Assembly: GCA_016790515.1 (NCBI GenBank)
Contig: JAEUOY010000050.1
Coordinates: 1-42,485, forward strand
Length of the DNA stretch: 42,485 nt
Source: Burkholderiaceae bacterium
Lineage (GTDB): Bacteria > Pseudomonadota > Gammaproteobacteria > Burkholderiales > Burkholderiaceae_C
Reading direction: 5' to 3'
Positions 25,120 to 35,604 of the stretch are shown piece by piece. The position numbers were made by a program, and so were the translations under genes. Position 1 is the stretch's first letter. The number at the start of each line of letters is the position of its first letter. Below the pieces are notes generated by a model, which was not told the origin of the DNA, ran no database searches, and saw only the letters and a list, made by a program, of their open reading frames with translations.

Positions 25120-25424
25120 GGCTGCGCCGCGCCGGACCCGTCGGCCATGCAAGGTGGGCAGCGAAGGCAAACGCGAATTCGAGGTTCCCAGGGAGCGCGC
25201 TGTCGCCATCGCGGCGGCTGAGGACCTCTGTACCGCTGCGTGACGCTGCGCCGCAGCGGCCGGATGCGGCGATCGGCCACTCACGCCCGACCCCGCGCCC
25301 GTCATGTCGTGACCGATTCGATCGCCCGTCGCGGCAACGCTGCTCGAGCGCAGCTGTTCGGCAGGCTGCACCCCGGTGCCGCCGGATCGGCGCAGACGCT
25401 GGTGGCGATCCCGACGCCCGCCGC
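25120..25424. other. Gene-free stretch after the ABC operon
   Basis: No credible frame or RNA gene is seen. There is no strong terminator hairpin with T-run after the ATPase stop. Base composition is a little less biased than in flanking genes. Confidence 0.5.
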
Positions 25425-25895
25425 ATGCTGGCCGGGCGGGTTGCCGAACTGCTGCGCGCCCCGCGGCTCGAACCCCGGCTGACCAGATCGCGGCGCAGCA
25501 TGCTGCGCGCCTGGATGCCCAAGCTGGCCGCCCCGCTGCTCGACGAAGGCACCGATGCCGAGATCGAGGCGATGTTCGGCCATCTTCCCGGCAAGGAGAT
25601 CGTCGCCGGCCTCCAGCCCCGGTCTCTCGACGAACCCGTGAGGCACGCTGCACCCGACCGCGGGACCGACGCGGCCGGACGCGACGACGACCCGGCCCGG
25701 CCCGGGAACGGCCTGGCGCGGCGGGCCGAGGACAGCGAAGGCCCGCGCGACCTGGCGCACCGCCGCGCCGTGATCGCCTCGCTCGAGCAGCCCGATGCCG
25801 GTGACGAACAGCCCGACGCGTTCGAGACGATGCCGATGATGGAGGCGCTGGCGGCGTCTGCACCGGCACGCCCGCGTCGCCGCAGGCGGCGCTGA
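25425..25895 (+). CDS. Hypothetical protein, possibly a remnant
   Basis: A 156-codon frame starting MLAGRVAELLRAPRLEPRL contains a plausible helical stretch (SMLRAWMPKLAAPLLDEGTDAEIEAMFGHLPGKEI) and an acidic middle, then ends in an Arg-run. The frame is open upstream to 25047 with poor composition, so it may be the decayed end of a longer gene. No ribosome site is evident. I recognise no family. It may be noise in GC-rich DNA. Confidence 0.22.
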   Translation: MLAGRVAELLRAPRLEPRLTRSRRSMLRAWMPKLAAPLLDEGTDAEIEAMFGHLPGKEIVAGLQPRSLDEPVRHAAPDRGTDAAGRDDDPARPGNGLARRAEDSEGPRDLAHRRAVIASLEQPDAGDEQPDAFETMPMMEALAASAPARPRRRRRR

Positions 25896-26359
25896 ATCCG
25901 GCGCGCCTGCGCGGCGACCGTGCCGGGCTCAGATCGATGCCCGTCACGGGGCCTCGACGGGCGGTCGACCGGCCCGCATCGGCCTGCCGGTGCAGCGCCT
26001 TCGACCCTGTTGGCGGCCACCGATGTTGTGGATTGGCAACGACAGGGCCCACGGCGCCTAGGGAATTGCCCTTGGTTGCGCTTCGCGCCGAGGCTGCCAC
26101 GGATGCCCCCCCGATCGTCCGCGTCCCAGGGTGAACCGCCCATCGGCGGGTCTGTGGACCCTGCGCTTCGGGTGGCATCGCGCGGTTCAGCGTGAACTGG
26201 TGCGTCCGGCTCCCGGGTTTTCCCAAGACTGGGCCGTAATCCCCGCCTTCACAATCCCGACACATGTCTTCGAGGGCAGGCAACAGAGGTTCACACAACC
26301 GCTGAGCGCCTTCGCAGGCCAAGGTACTTCGATCAAACTTCCTTCGACGAGGAGAACCC
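25896..26359. other. Gene-free stretch upstream of the TonB receptor
   Basis: No credible coding frame. The last ~100 bases should hold the receptor promoter and leader; the ribosome site AGGAG is at 26348-26352. I could not identify clear promoter hexamers or a Fur-like box. Confidence 0.5.
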
Positions 26360-29269
26360 ATGTTCAAACGATCAAAGGTCAACGCGGGCGCGCTGATGGC
26401 GCTGGGCGTCATCGCCGCCCTGCCGGCGCTGGGGCAGGATGCCAGCCAGCGTGTCGAGATCACCGGTTCGAACATCCGGCGCGCGCAGTCCGAGACGGCG
26501 TCGCCGATCCAGACCATCACCAAGCAGGACATCGAGCAGTCGGGCAAGGGCACGGTGGCCGAGTACCTGCAGACGCTCACCTCCGACGGCCAGGGATCGG
26601 TGCCCTTCACCTACGGCCGCGGATTCTCCGGTGCCACCTCGGCCGGCATCTCGCTGCGCGGCCTGGGCGCCAACGCGACGCTGGTGCTGATCAACGGGCG
26701 CCGGGTCGCGCCTGCGGTGCTGGCCGACGACGCACAGCGCAGCTATACCGACCTGAACCAGATTCCGATCGAGGCGATCGAGCGCGTCGAAGTGCTGAAG
26801 GACGGCGCCTCGTCGATCTACGGCTCGGACGCCGTCGCCGGCGTCGTCAACATCATCCTGAAGAAGAACTTCGTCGGCACGGTGGCGAAGATCAGCTACG
26901 GCGTCTCGCAGGAGGGCGACGGCAACGAGCCGCGGCTGGCGCTGACCCACGGCATGGGCGATCTGGCCAAGGATGGCTACAACCTGCTGCTCAACGTCGA
27001 ACTGGGCAAGAAGGATGCGATCTACTACCGTGACCGCAGCGGGCGCAACGGGGTCGGCGTGTCGGCGATCGGCCAGCCGCAGTGGGGTTTCGATCCCAAT
27101 GCCGGCCCGAGCAACAACATCCCTCGCCAGGGCGGCAACGGCTGGATCCCGGTCAATGCCTCGGGCACGCGCGTCAACAACTCGGCCGCGCCGTCGATCG
27201 TCGGCAACGTGCGCAACCCGACCACGCTGGACTACTACAGCCGATCCGACCCGGCCGGCGTCGGCTTCACCCAGACCTTCGCGGGTGCCGGCACCAACTG
27301 CCTGGCCAACGCCAACCTGCCGCAGAACAACCCGGCGGGCGGTTGCATCATCGACCAGCGGATGGCGGTCAACCAGGTCCAGCCCGAGCACGAGACCGGC
27401 AGCTTCTTCGGCCGCTTCACGAAGCAGCTCGGCGCCGACATGGAGGGCTTCGTCGAGTTCGGCTACTACGGGTCGAAGTCGCAGGTCGACGGTCTGGCGC
27501 CGAACCCCAGCGGCGGTTACTTCCTGCCCGATGGGACCGTGGTCTCCTCGACCGCAGTGACGCAGCTCGGTGCCGCCCACCCCGACAACCCTTACCTGGG
27601 CACCGCCGCGCGGCTGATGTACCTGCCGCTGTACGACACCGGCGTCTCCGGCACCGGTTCGGAGAGCCGTTCGACGCGGTTCCTCGCCGGCTTGCGGGGC
27701 ACCTACCAGGCCTGGGACTACGACGGCGCCATTTCCTACTCCGAGGTCAAGCAGACCGACACGTCGCAGAAGGTGATCAACTGGCGGGTGAAGAATGCGC
27801 TGCTGAATCCCACCGCCGCCAACGTGGCTGCCGCCAACTCGTTCAGCCCACAGTACGCGGCATTGCCGGCCGGCACTTACTGGCGGATCGGCGAGAACGC
27901 GCACCTGAACTCCGCGGCGATGTACGACGCGCTGCTCGACGACAAGGAGCGCGAGGGCTATTCGAAGCAGTACGGCATCGACATGAAGGCCTCGCGCGAG
28001 ATCGGCAAGCTCGACGGCGGCGCCATCGGCCTGGCGATCGGCTTCGAGGCGCGTCACGAAGAGAACAACCTGCCTTTCTGGGACGGCCAGGGCGACTTCA
28101 TCGGGCTGTCGCTCACCAAGTACGGCGCCGAGCGCGACATCTTCGCCACCTACGGCGAAGTGCTGCTGCCGGTGACCAAGCAGATCGAGCTCACCGGCGC
28201 GCTGCGCTACGACAACTACTCGGACGCGGGCTCGTCGTGGACCCCGAAGGTGGGCGCTAAGTGGCAACCGATGAGCACCCTGGCGCTGCGCGGCACCTAC
28301 GCCCGTGGCTTCCGCGCGCCCTCGTCGGCGGAGAACAGTGCGTCGTCGATGGCGGCCTTCGGCGGTGCCGTGGTCGATGACAACGCGCGTTGTGCTTCGC
28401 TGGCGGGTTCCGGCCTGCCGCAGGCGACGATCGACGCGAACTGCAAGGGCGTGGCGCCGACCTTCGTGCAGAAGGGCAACCCGGACCTCCAGCCCGAGAA
28501 GTCCGAAAGCACCACGCTGGGTCTGGTCTGGGATCTCACCTCGAGCCTGAGCCTGACCGCCGACTGGTGGCAGATCAAGCGTACCGGCCTGCCGGTGATC
28601 GAGGACCCGCAATCCGCGGTCGATGCCGGGCGCGTGACGCGAGATCCGGCCACCTTGCTGGCTCCGGGCGACATCGGCGCGATCCTGAATGGTGCGGTCG
28701 TGTTCCAGAACTCCGACGAGAGCCTGACGCGCGGCGTCGACCTCGAGGTCAGGCATCGCTGGAAGCCCGGCAGCGGCATGGGCCAGTTGAACAGTTCGCT
28801 GACCTGGACCCACCTGATGACCCAGCGGGTGATCACGGCCGCCGGTGTGGTCCACGACTATGCGGGCACCCATGGCGACTGCAACATCACCAACTGCATC
28901 GGCTCGCCGAAGGACCGCGTCAGCCTGGCCGCGACCTGGGACATGGGCCAGTGGCGCACGGGTGCGAACATCACCTACCGCGGCAGCATGTCGAACAAGT
29001 TCGAGCAGTCCGATGCCGGTTGCGCGCAGACGCTGCTCGATGGTTCCGACTTCCCGTCGGGCTGCAAGGTGGGGTCGTTCACCACGGTCGACATCTCCGG
29101 GGCCTGGCGGTTCGGCAAGAACGTGGAGGTGTTCGGCTCGATCGCCAACCTGTTCGACAAGAAGCCGCCGGTGGACTTCGAGACCTATGGCGCGATCGGC
29201 TACAACCCGCTGGACTACTCGGGTGCCATCGGCCGCTTCTTCCGGGTCGGCATGAAGTACCAGTTCTGA
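26360..29269 (+). CDS. TonB-dependent outer-membrane receptor
   Basis: The 969-residue protein starts with a signal peptide (MFKRSKVNAGALMALG to about Gln26). The plug domain runs from about residue 40 to 165: RVEITGSNIRRAQSETASPIQTITKQDIEQ, then ISLRGLGANATLVLINGRRVAP and ERVEVLKDGASSIYGSDAVAGVVNIILKK. The rest is a 22-strand type barrel with TonB-receptor C-terminal pattern (NLFDKKPPVDF, final KYQF). It imports a ligand using the TonB-ExbB-ExbD system. The SxTASPIQTI class is common for carbohydrates, peptides or complex substrates rather than only siderophores; the ligand cannot be read here. A clear terminator follows, so it is a single-gene unit. Confidence 0.95.
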   Translation: MFKRSKVNAGALMALGVIAALPALGQDASQRVEITGSNIRRAQSETASPIQTITKQDIEQSGKGTVAEYLQTLTSDGQGSVPFTYGRGFSGATSAGISLRGLGANATLVLINGRRVAPAVLADDAQRSYTDLNQIPIEAIERVEVLKDGASSIYGSDAVAGVVNIILKKNFVGTVAKISYGVSQEGDGNEPRLALTHGMGDLAKDGYNLLLNVELGKKDAIYYRDRSGRNGVGVSAIGQPQWGFDPNAGPSNNIPRQGGNGWIPVNASGTRVNNSAAPSIVGNVRNPTTLDYYSRSDPAGVGFTQTFAGAGTNCLANANLPQNNPAGGCIIDQRMAVNQVQPEHETGSFFGRFTKQLGADMEGFVEFGYYGSKSQVDGLAPNPSGGYFLPDGTVVSSTAVTQLGAAHPDNPYLGTAARLMYLPLYDTGVSGTGSESRSTRFLAGLRGTYQAWDYDGAISYSEVKQTDTSQKVINWRVKNALLNPTAANVAAANSFSPQYAALPAGTYWRIGENAHLNSAAMYDALLDDKEREGYSKQYGIDMKASREIGKLDGGAIGLAIGFEARHEENNLPFWDGQGDFIGLSLTKYGAERDIFATYGEVLLPVTKQIELTGALRYDNYSDAGSSWTPKVGAKWQPMSTLALRGTYARGFRAPSSAENSASSMAAFGGAVVDDNARCASLAGSGLPQATIDANCKGVAPTFVQKGNPDLQPEKSESTTLGLVWDLTSSLSLTADWWQIKRTGLPVIEDPQSAVDAGRVTRDPATLLAPGDIGAILNGAVVFQNSDESLTRGVDLEVRHRWKPGSGMGQLNSSLTWTHLMTQRVITAAGVVHDYAGTHGDCNITNCIGSPKDRVSLAATWDMGQWRTGANITYRGSMSNKFEQSDAGCAQTLLDGSDFPSGCKVGSFTTVDISGAWRFGKNVEVFGSIANLFDKKPPVDFETYGAIGYNPLDYSGAIGRFFRVGMKYQF

Positions 29270-29319
29270 GCCCGGAATCGTGTCGGGCGCCCGCTCGCGG
29301 GTGTCCGCTCGCATCGGCA

Positions 29320-29357
29320 GACCCGCCGGGGCAGCGCTCCCGGCGGGTCTTTCTTCT
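29320..29357 (+). terminator. Rho-independent terminator of the TonB receptor gene
   Basis: GACCCGCCGGG (29320-29330) and CCCGGCGGGTC (29339-29349) form a perfect 11-bp stem with loop GCAGCGCT, followed by TTTCTTCT. Confidence 0.93.
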
Positions 29358-29486
29358 GGTGGTCGAACTTGGCCGGGGAACCGGCCGTGCGGCCCCGCCT
29401 TTGGCCTGATACTCTCGCCATCGGGATGGTTGGCGCGGCGGCGAACATGCCTGCCGATCGCCGTCCCGACGGCGCACCGCACCTCG

Positions 29487-29503
29487 GAATCCATCCTGGA
29501 TTC
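29487..29503. promoter_or_regulatory. Perfect dyad GAATCCA-TCC-TGGATTC before the DUF3313 gene
   Basis: A 7-bp perfect inverted repeat with 3-base centre, ending 25 bases before the ATG and 12 bases before the ribosome site. It could be a protein-binding site or a leader hairpin. No regulator is identifiable. Confidence 0.4.
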
Positions 29504-29528
29504 GCAAGCATCAACGGAGCCATCCATC

Positions 29529-30248
29529 ATGACGATTGCACATTTTCATCACCGCCTGGTCGCCGGTGCGGGCATGCTCGCGCTGGTGATCGGCCTGTCG
29601 GCTCATTGGCCGGTTGACGCGGCCCAGACCAAGCTGCCGGACACGACCCCGGAGGGCCTGAAGCTGGTGCCCAATGCCAAGGTCTCCGCGGTGTACCTGC
29701 GCGATGGCGCGGACTTCAGCGGCTACGACAAGGTGGCGATCCTCGATTGCTACGTCGCCTTCAGGAAGGACTGGAAGCGCGATCAGAACCAGGGCGCCAA
29801 CCCGTTTCGCGTCTCCGACAGCGACATGGCGAAAATCAAGACCCAGCTGGCCGACGAGTTCAAGAAGGTCTTCGCCCGTGAGCTGACGGCGAAGGGCCAG
29901 ACCATGGTCACGGCGGCCGGGCCGGGGGTGCTGATCCTGCGTCCGGCGATCATCAATCTCGATGTCGTGGCGCCGGACACGATGAAGCCGGGTTCGAGAA
30001 CGTTCTCCACCTCGGCCGGCCAGGCCACGCTGCTGCTCGAACTCTATGACTCGGTCACCAGCGAGTTGCTGGCCCGTGTCTACGACACCGAATCGATCGG
30101 CGAATCGAATTTCATCCAGGTCCAGAACGGTGTGACGAACCGCGCGGAAGCCGATCAAGTTCTGACGAAGTGGGCGCGCCAGCTCGCGGCGTATCTCGAA
30201 CATGCGCGTGGCATGGCCAAACCGGACACCAAGCCGACCAAACCTTGA
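29529..30248 (+). CDS. DUF3313 family periplasmic protein
   Basis: The 239-residue protein has a signal peptide (MTIAHFHHRLVAGAGMLALVIGL, cleavage near AAQT) and a compact alpha/beta body: PEGLKLVPNAKVSAVYLRDGADFSGYDKVAILDCYVAFRKDW, ADEFKKVFARELT, GVLILRPAIINLDVVAPD, and SAGQATLLLELYDSVTSELLARVYDTES. This matches DUF3313 proteins of unknown function, often lipoproteins; here no lipobox Cys is seen, so it is probably soluble in the periplasm. GGAG precedes the ATG by nine bases. It lies alone between the receptor terminator and a region of gene relics. Confidence 0.82.
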   Translation: MTIAHFHHRLVAGAGMLALVIGLSAHWPVDAAQTKLPDTTPEGLKLVPNAKVSAVYLRDGADFSGYDKVAILDCYVAFRKDWKRDQNQGANPFRVSDSDMAKIKTQLADEFKKVFARELTAKGQTMVTAAGPGVLILRPAIINLDVVAPDTMKPGSRTFSTSAGQATLLLELYDSVTSELLARVYDTESIGESNFIQVQNGVTNRAEADQVLTKWARQLAAYLEHARGMAKPDTKPTKP

Positions 30249-30441
30249 AGCCTGAGCGCCTCACCGGCCTGAGGCGCGCGGTGACTCGCTGGAGCGTGCC
30301 GACCTCACGTCGGCGCCAGCCGAATCGCGCCGTCGGGCCGGGTCTCCTCCGCCCCGGAACCCGTATCGTCGGCGCCGACCTGAAGTCTGGAATTGCAGAC
30401 GAGATCGACGCGAAGTTCGGTTCGGCTCGCTGACAGGCTGC
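30249..30441. other. Gene-free stretch holding decayed fragments
   Basis: Between the DUF3313 stop and the toxin relic I see only the dehydrogenase-end copy at 30305-30353. Any former antitoxin would be expected just before 30442, but I cannot recognise one. Confidence 0.4.
30305..30353 (-). repeat. Imperfect copy of the 3' end of the downstream dehydrogenase gene
   Basis: Read on the minus strand it ends in DGAIRLAPT-stop, like the true gene end DGAIRLAPK-stop at 30818-30771. The two DNA segments agree at about 41 of 49 positions and have the same orientation, so they are direct repeats 466 bp apart. The toxin relic lies between them. Confidence 0.6.
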
Positions 30442-30740
30442 AGGCTGCTGATCGACACCCATCGGCTGCTGTGGGCGGCGCTCGAATCGGGACGCCTGTC
30501 GGTCAAGCCGGCAGCGATTCTGCAGTCGCGATCGAGGCCTCGCTCGGCCGACCAGGCTCTCGATCGATCCGGGCCTGCTGCACCGGGCCTTGCAGACCGG
30601 GCTTCGACGAACTGCCGATCACCGCGGCCCACCTGATCCGGGTGGCCACGCTGCCTGGGGTCCCTCGTGATCCCTTCGATCCTCTGCTGGCGGCTCAGGC
30701 GATGGAGTGGGGATCACCTCGTTGACGGTCGCCGTAGCGG
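30442..30740 (+). pseudogene. Relic of a PIN-domain (VapC-type) toxin gene
   Basis: Pieces of a VapC protein are visible in different frames: RLLIDTHRLLWAALESGRLS (from 30442), SIDPGLLHRALQTG, GFDELPITAAHLIRVATLPGV with PRDPFDPLLAAQAMEWG (to 30716), and GITSL shortly after. Together they cover the N-terminal Asp motif, the middle and the DPFDxLLxAQA motif of the family. The start codon is lost (TGC instead of ATG), at least two frameshifts are present, and the central SAVSxWEI part is mostly missing. No intact antitoxin gene is seen. The gene cannot make a functional toxin. Confidence 0.75.
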
Positions 30741-30770
30741 CAGCCAGCGACCCAATGAACCGCGCCGGAT

Positions 30771-31529
<759 letters not shown>

Positions 31530-31574
31530 GGTGAAGCTCCTCGAATGGTCTGCAGAGCATAAGCGCCGGACGGC

Positions 31575-31601
31575 AAAACGGCCACGCGGGGCGTGGCCGT
31601 T
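31575..31601 (-). terminator. Rho-independent terminator of adk
   Basis: AACGGCCACGC (31577-31587) and GCGTGGCCGTT (31591-31601) form a perfect 11-bp stem with a 3-base loop. Read on the minus strand it ends in a short T-run (TTTT at 31578-31575), 25 bases after the adk stop. Confidence 0.85.
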
Positions 31602-31626
31602 GCGCCGGGGGGGCTGCGACGAGCGT

Positions 31627-32401
<775 letters not shown>

Positions 32402-32429
32402 GCTGACGCGGGCCATCGCCCGGCCGGGC

Positions 32430-33191
32430 TCAGCCGGCGGCGAAGATCGCCCGCACGCGGGCCAGGTCTTCCGGGGTGTCCACGCCAGGGCCGGGCCGCT
32501 CGGCGCTGACATGCACCGCGATGCGCTCGCCATGCCACAGCACGCGCAGCTGCTCGAGCGATTCCACGGTCTCGAGCGGCGCCACCGGAAGCGCCGGAAA
32601 GCGGCGCAGGAAACCGGCGCGGTAGGCGTACAGGCCGACATGGCGCAGCGGCTGCGGCTCGGCCGGCAACCGGCGGATGCCGTCGGCAAAGCCGTCGCGC
32701 CACCAGGCGATCGGTGCGCGCGAGAAGTACAGCGCGCGCCCGGCGGCATCGGTGACCACCTTGACCACGTTCGGGTTGGTGAACTCGGCCAGGTCGTCGA
32801 TCGCGTGGGCCACTGTCGCCATCACGCAGTCGGACCGCTCGCGCAGCAGCGCGGCGCAGGCGTCGATCATCGCCGGCGCGATCAGCGGCTCGTCGCCCTG
32901 CACGTTGACGACGAGGTCGTCGCCGGCCAGGCCCAGCAAGGTGCAGGCCTCGGCCAGCCGGTCGCTGCCGCTGGGGTGGTCGCTGCGGGTCAGCACCGCC
33001 TCCGTGCCGTGGGCCCGGCAGGCTTCGACGATGGCGGGCGCATCGCCGGCCACCACCACCCGCGCGGCGGTGCTGAGCGCGGCGGCGCGCGCCACCCGCA
33101 CCACCATCGGCAGGCCGGCGATGTCGGCCAGCGGCTTGTCGGGCAGGCGAGTGCTGGCCAGCCGCGCGGGGATCAGGACCGTGAACGACAT
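32430..33191 (-). CDS. kdsB: 3-deoxy-manno-octulosonate cytidylyltransferase
   Basis: The 253-residue enzyme shows [49 protein letters not shown] and [13 protein letters not shown], all KdsB signatures. It activates Kdo with CTP for lipid A-Kdo assembly. It follows the Trm112-like gene by 19 bp and completes a lipopolysaccharide pair with lpxK. Confidence 0.98.
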   Translation of the reverse strand: MSFTVLIPARLASTRLPDKPLADIAGLPMVVRVARAAALSTAARVVVAGDAPAIVEACRAHGTEAVLTRSDHPSGSDRLAEACTLLGLAGDDLVVNVQGDEPLIAPAMIDACAALLRERSDCVMATVAHAIDDLAEFTNPNVVKVVTDAAGRALYFSRAPIAWWRDGFADGIRRLPAEPQPLRHVGLYAYRAGFLRRFPALPVAPLETVESLEQLRVLWHGERIAVHVSAERPGPGVDTPEDLARVRAIFAAG

Positions 33192-33210
33192 CGATGGCGC
33201 CGGCCCGGCC

Positions 33211-33423
33211 TCAGAGCGGCGAGGGTGCGGGCGCGGTCTGGTCTTCCAGCGGCCGCGCCTCGCTCTCCAGCATCACCGGGATGCCGTCGCGGATCGGAAA
33301 GGCCAGCCGGTCAGCCGGGCACTGCAGCTCGACCGGGCGCTGCTGGTCGTCGCGGCCCATGCGCAGCGGCCCCTTGCACAGCGGGCAGACCAGCAGGTCG
33401 ATCAGTCGGTGGTCCAGGCTCAT
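33211..33423 (-). CDS. Trm112-like small protein (YcaR family)
   Basis: The 70-residue protein has [16 protein letters not shown] and [25 protein letters not shown], the Trm112/UPF0434 pattern. Here one CxxC is present and the second metal site is a single Cys, as is common. Its exact role in bacteria is unclear. The ATG overlaps the lpxK stop by four bases (ATGA). The position between lpxK and kdsB is widely conserved in proteobacteria. Confidence 0.92.
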   Translation of the reverse strand: MSLDHRLIDLLVCPLCKGPLRMGRDDQQRPVELQCPADRLAFPIRDGIPVMLESEARPLEDQTAPAPSPL

Positions 33424-34499
33424 GGCGGCGTCTCGGTCGGTGCGGAAGGGGTCGCTGGTGGGTTCGGTGCGAAGGGCGCGCACAGCGCGCGCAACGCGTT
33501 GCCGAACGCCGGCTCGGGCTGGAAGTCTAGCGTCGCCACCCAGACCCGGGTGCGGCCGACCCGCGCCGGCGGCAGCTTGACCGCATCCTTCTCGGTGACC
33601 ACCACCTCGGCCGTTTCGGCGGGCCAGGGCAGCGGGTCGAACCGGGCGTGGTCGGGCAGCGGCAGGCGGTCGATCCGCAGGCCCTGCGATGCCAGCATCG
33701 CGAAGAACGGCTCGGGCCGGGCCAGCCCGGCGGCGGCCAGCAGCGGCCGGCCGCGCAGCGCGGCCCAGCCGCCATCGGCCGGCGCACGGGCGCCCTGCCA
33801 CCAGGCGGCCAGCGGCAGCACGCCGGCGAGTTGCCGCTCGCCGGTCAAGCCGGGCAGCGGCGTCGTCGGCGCCGGCGCGTTGTAGAGCACCAGCGTGTGC
33901 GGCGGCAGCCGCCCGGGCAGGGCCTCGCGCAGCGGACCGGCCGGCAGCCGCAGGCGGTTGCCGGCGCCGCGATCGTCGAACACCCAGACGGCCATGTCGT
34001 GGTGCAGCCGGTGGTGCTGCAGGCCGTCGTCGGCGACCAGCACATCCACCGCCGGGTGCGCGGCGCACAAGGCCCGCGCCGCAGCGACCCGGTCGCGCCC
34101 GACCACCACCGGTGCGCCGGTGCGCAGGTGGATCAGCAGCGGCTCGTCGCCGACCGATTCGGCCGCGCTGTCGCGCTGCACCGCCCGCACCGCATCCCCC
34201 TGGCGGCCGTGGCCGCGCGAGATCACGCCCGGCGTCCAGCCCTGCCGGCGCAGCAGCTCGACGATCGCCATCACCGCCGGCGTCTTGCCGGCGCCGCCGG
34301 TCACCAGGTTGCCCACCACCAGCAGCGGCACCGGCGCGCGCAGCCTGGGGCGCAGGCCGCCGGCATACAGCGCGCGGTGGGCGCCGGCCAGCAGCGCGTA
34401 CAGCCAGGACAGCGGCTGCAGCAGGCGGGCGCCCCAGCGGACCTCCGGGCCGGCCCAGAGACGCATCAGCCGCGCCGCAAGCCAGGCGCGCGTCGACAT
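33420..34499 (-). CDS. lpxK: Tetraacyldisaccharide 4'-kinase
   Basis: The 359-residue enzyme phosphorylates the lipid A precursor at the inner membrane. It has an N-terminal hydrophobic helix ([20 protein letters not shown]), the P-loop [47 protein letters not shown] and [11 protein letters not shown] prefer ATG 34499 ([15 protein letters not shown]), which matches the family start and lies 13 bp after exbD; a GTG at 34529 would overlap exbD. Confidence 0.94.
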   Translation of the reverse strand: MSTRAWLAARLMRLWAGPEVRWGARLLQPLSWLYALLAGAHRALYAGGLRPRLRAPVPLLVVGNLVTGGAGKTPAVMAIVELLRRQGWTPGVISRGHGRQGDAVRAVQRDSAAESVGDEPLLIHLRTGAPVVVGRDRVAAARALCAAHPAVDVLVADDGLQHHRLHHDMAVWVFDDRGAGNRLRLPAGPLREALPGRLPPHTLVLYNAPAPTTPLPGLTGERQLAGVLPLAAWWQGARAPADGGWAALRGRPLLAAAGLARPEPFFAMLASQGLRIDRLPLPDHARFDPLPWPAETAEVVVTEKDAVKLPPARVGRTRVWVATLDFQPEPAFGNALRALCAPFAPNPPATPSAPTETPP

Positions 34500-34512
34500 C
34501 GCAAGCGCCGGG

Positions 34513-34950
34513 TCAGCGGGCCGCGTCACCCGGCAACTGGGTCGCGAAGGTCAGCCGCGGCAGGTTGGCGCGGCGCGCCGCATCGAGCACGTTGATCACC
34601 GATTGGTGCGTCGCCAGCGCATCGGCCGAGACGATCACCACCGGCGCGTTCGCGCCGCCCGCCGCGCCGCCGGCGGCTGCCTGCAGCGAGGCCGCCAGCA
34701 GTTCGATGCTGCGGCCGTCCAGCGGCACGCGGTTGATCGCGTAGCGGCCGTCGGCGCCGACGCTGACCAGGATCTCGGCCGGCTGCTCCTTCAGGCGGTC
34801 GGCGTCGGCGGTCGGCAGGTTGATCTGCAGCTCGGAAAAGCGGCTGTAGGTGGTCGACAGCATCAGGAAGATGAGCACGACCAGCAGCACGTCGATGAAC
34901 GGGATCAGGTTGATCTCCGGGTCCTCGCGCTTGTGGCGGCGGAAATTCAT
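34513..34950 (-). CDS. exbD: Biopolymer transport protein ExbD
   Basis: The 145-residue protein has a short cytoplasmic start, one helix with the proton-carrying Asp (INLIPFIDVLLVVLIFLML) and a periplasmic domain ending in LTFATQLP. It forms with ExbB the proton-driven motor for TonB. exbB is 12 bp upstream. A TolR role is possible but the ExbB-ExbD-LpxK linkage is typical of this class. Confidence 0.93.
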   Translation of the reverse strand: MNFRRHKREDPEINLIPFIDVLLVVLIFLMLSTTYSRFSELQINLPTADADRLKEQPAEILVSVGADGRYAINRVPLDGRSIELLAASLQAAAGGAAGGANAPVVIVSADALATHQSVINVLDAARRANLPRLTFATQLPGDAAR

Positions 34951-34962
34951 CGCCGGGCCCCG

Positions 34963-35604
34963 TCAGCTCAGCGCGCTGCTGCTGCGCACCGCAAAGCGCA
35001 TCAGGTGCGGCACCATGCGCTCGGCCGACTGCTCCAGCGTCAGCAGGTGGTCGTCGACGCGGCCGCGGAAGTAGCGGTAGAACATCAGCGCCGGGATCGC
35101 GATGATCAACCCGAACGCGGTGTTGTACAGCGCCACCGAGATGCCGTGCGCCAGCGCCGCCGGGTTCGACGCGCCGGTCGGCGCCTGCGAGCCGAAGATC
35201 TCGATCATGCCGACCACGGTACCCAGCAGGCCCAGCAGCGGCGCGGCCGCGGCGATCGTGCCCAGCGTGTTCAGGTAGCGCTCGAGCTGCTGCGATGCGG
35301 CGCGTCCGGCGCTCTCGAAGGTCTGGCGCAGCGCCTGTTCGGTGATGCGCGGCTCGACGATCACCGCGCGCAGCCCGGCGGCCAGCACCTCGCCGAGGAC
35401 CGAGTTCTCCGACAGCTTGTTGACCACGTCCATGGCCGGCAGGCTGCTGCGGCTGACGGTCATCACCTCGTCGAGCAGGGTGGGCGGCACGATGCGTGCC
35501 CTGCGCAGGCTCATCAGGCGCTCGATGACCAGTGCCAGGCCCACCACGGAGCACAGGATCAGGGGCCAGATCGGCCAGCCGGCGGCTTGTATGATCGAAA
35601 GCAA
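34963..35604 (-). CDS. exbB: Biopolymer transport protein ExbB / MotA-TolQ-ExbB channel
   Basis: The 213-residue protein begins LLSIIQAAGWPIWPLILCSVVGLALVIERL with the first helix, then has the two signature helices LNTLGTIAAAAPLLGLLGTVVGMIEIF and HGISVALYNTAFGLIIAIPALMFYRYF. It conducts protons with ExbD. I chose TTG 35604 with AAAGG six bases upstream, because the longer frame to 35829 reads into proline-rich non-conserved sequence. Confidence 0.9.
   Translation of the reverse strand: MLSIIQAAGWPIWPLILCSVVGLALVIERLMSLRRARIVPPTLLDEVMTVSRSSLPAMDVVNKLSENSVLGEVLAAGLRAVIVEPRITEQALRQTFESAGRAASQQLERYLNTLGTIAAAAPLLGLLGTVVGMIEIFGSQAPTGASNPAALAHGISVALYNTAFGLIIAIPALMFYRYFRGRVDDHLLTLEQSAERMVPHLMRFAVRSSSALS

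Noticed and set aside
25302-25760. 152-codon minus-strand frame
   Set aside because: Gly/Pro-rich, no start signal, no family; the opposite strand reads more protein-like.
30330-30433. VapB antitoxin upstream of the toxin relic
   Set aside because: The frame ending DEIDAKFGSAR has no recognisable antitoxin motif.
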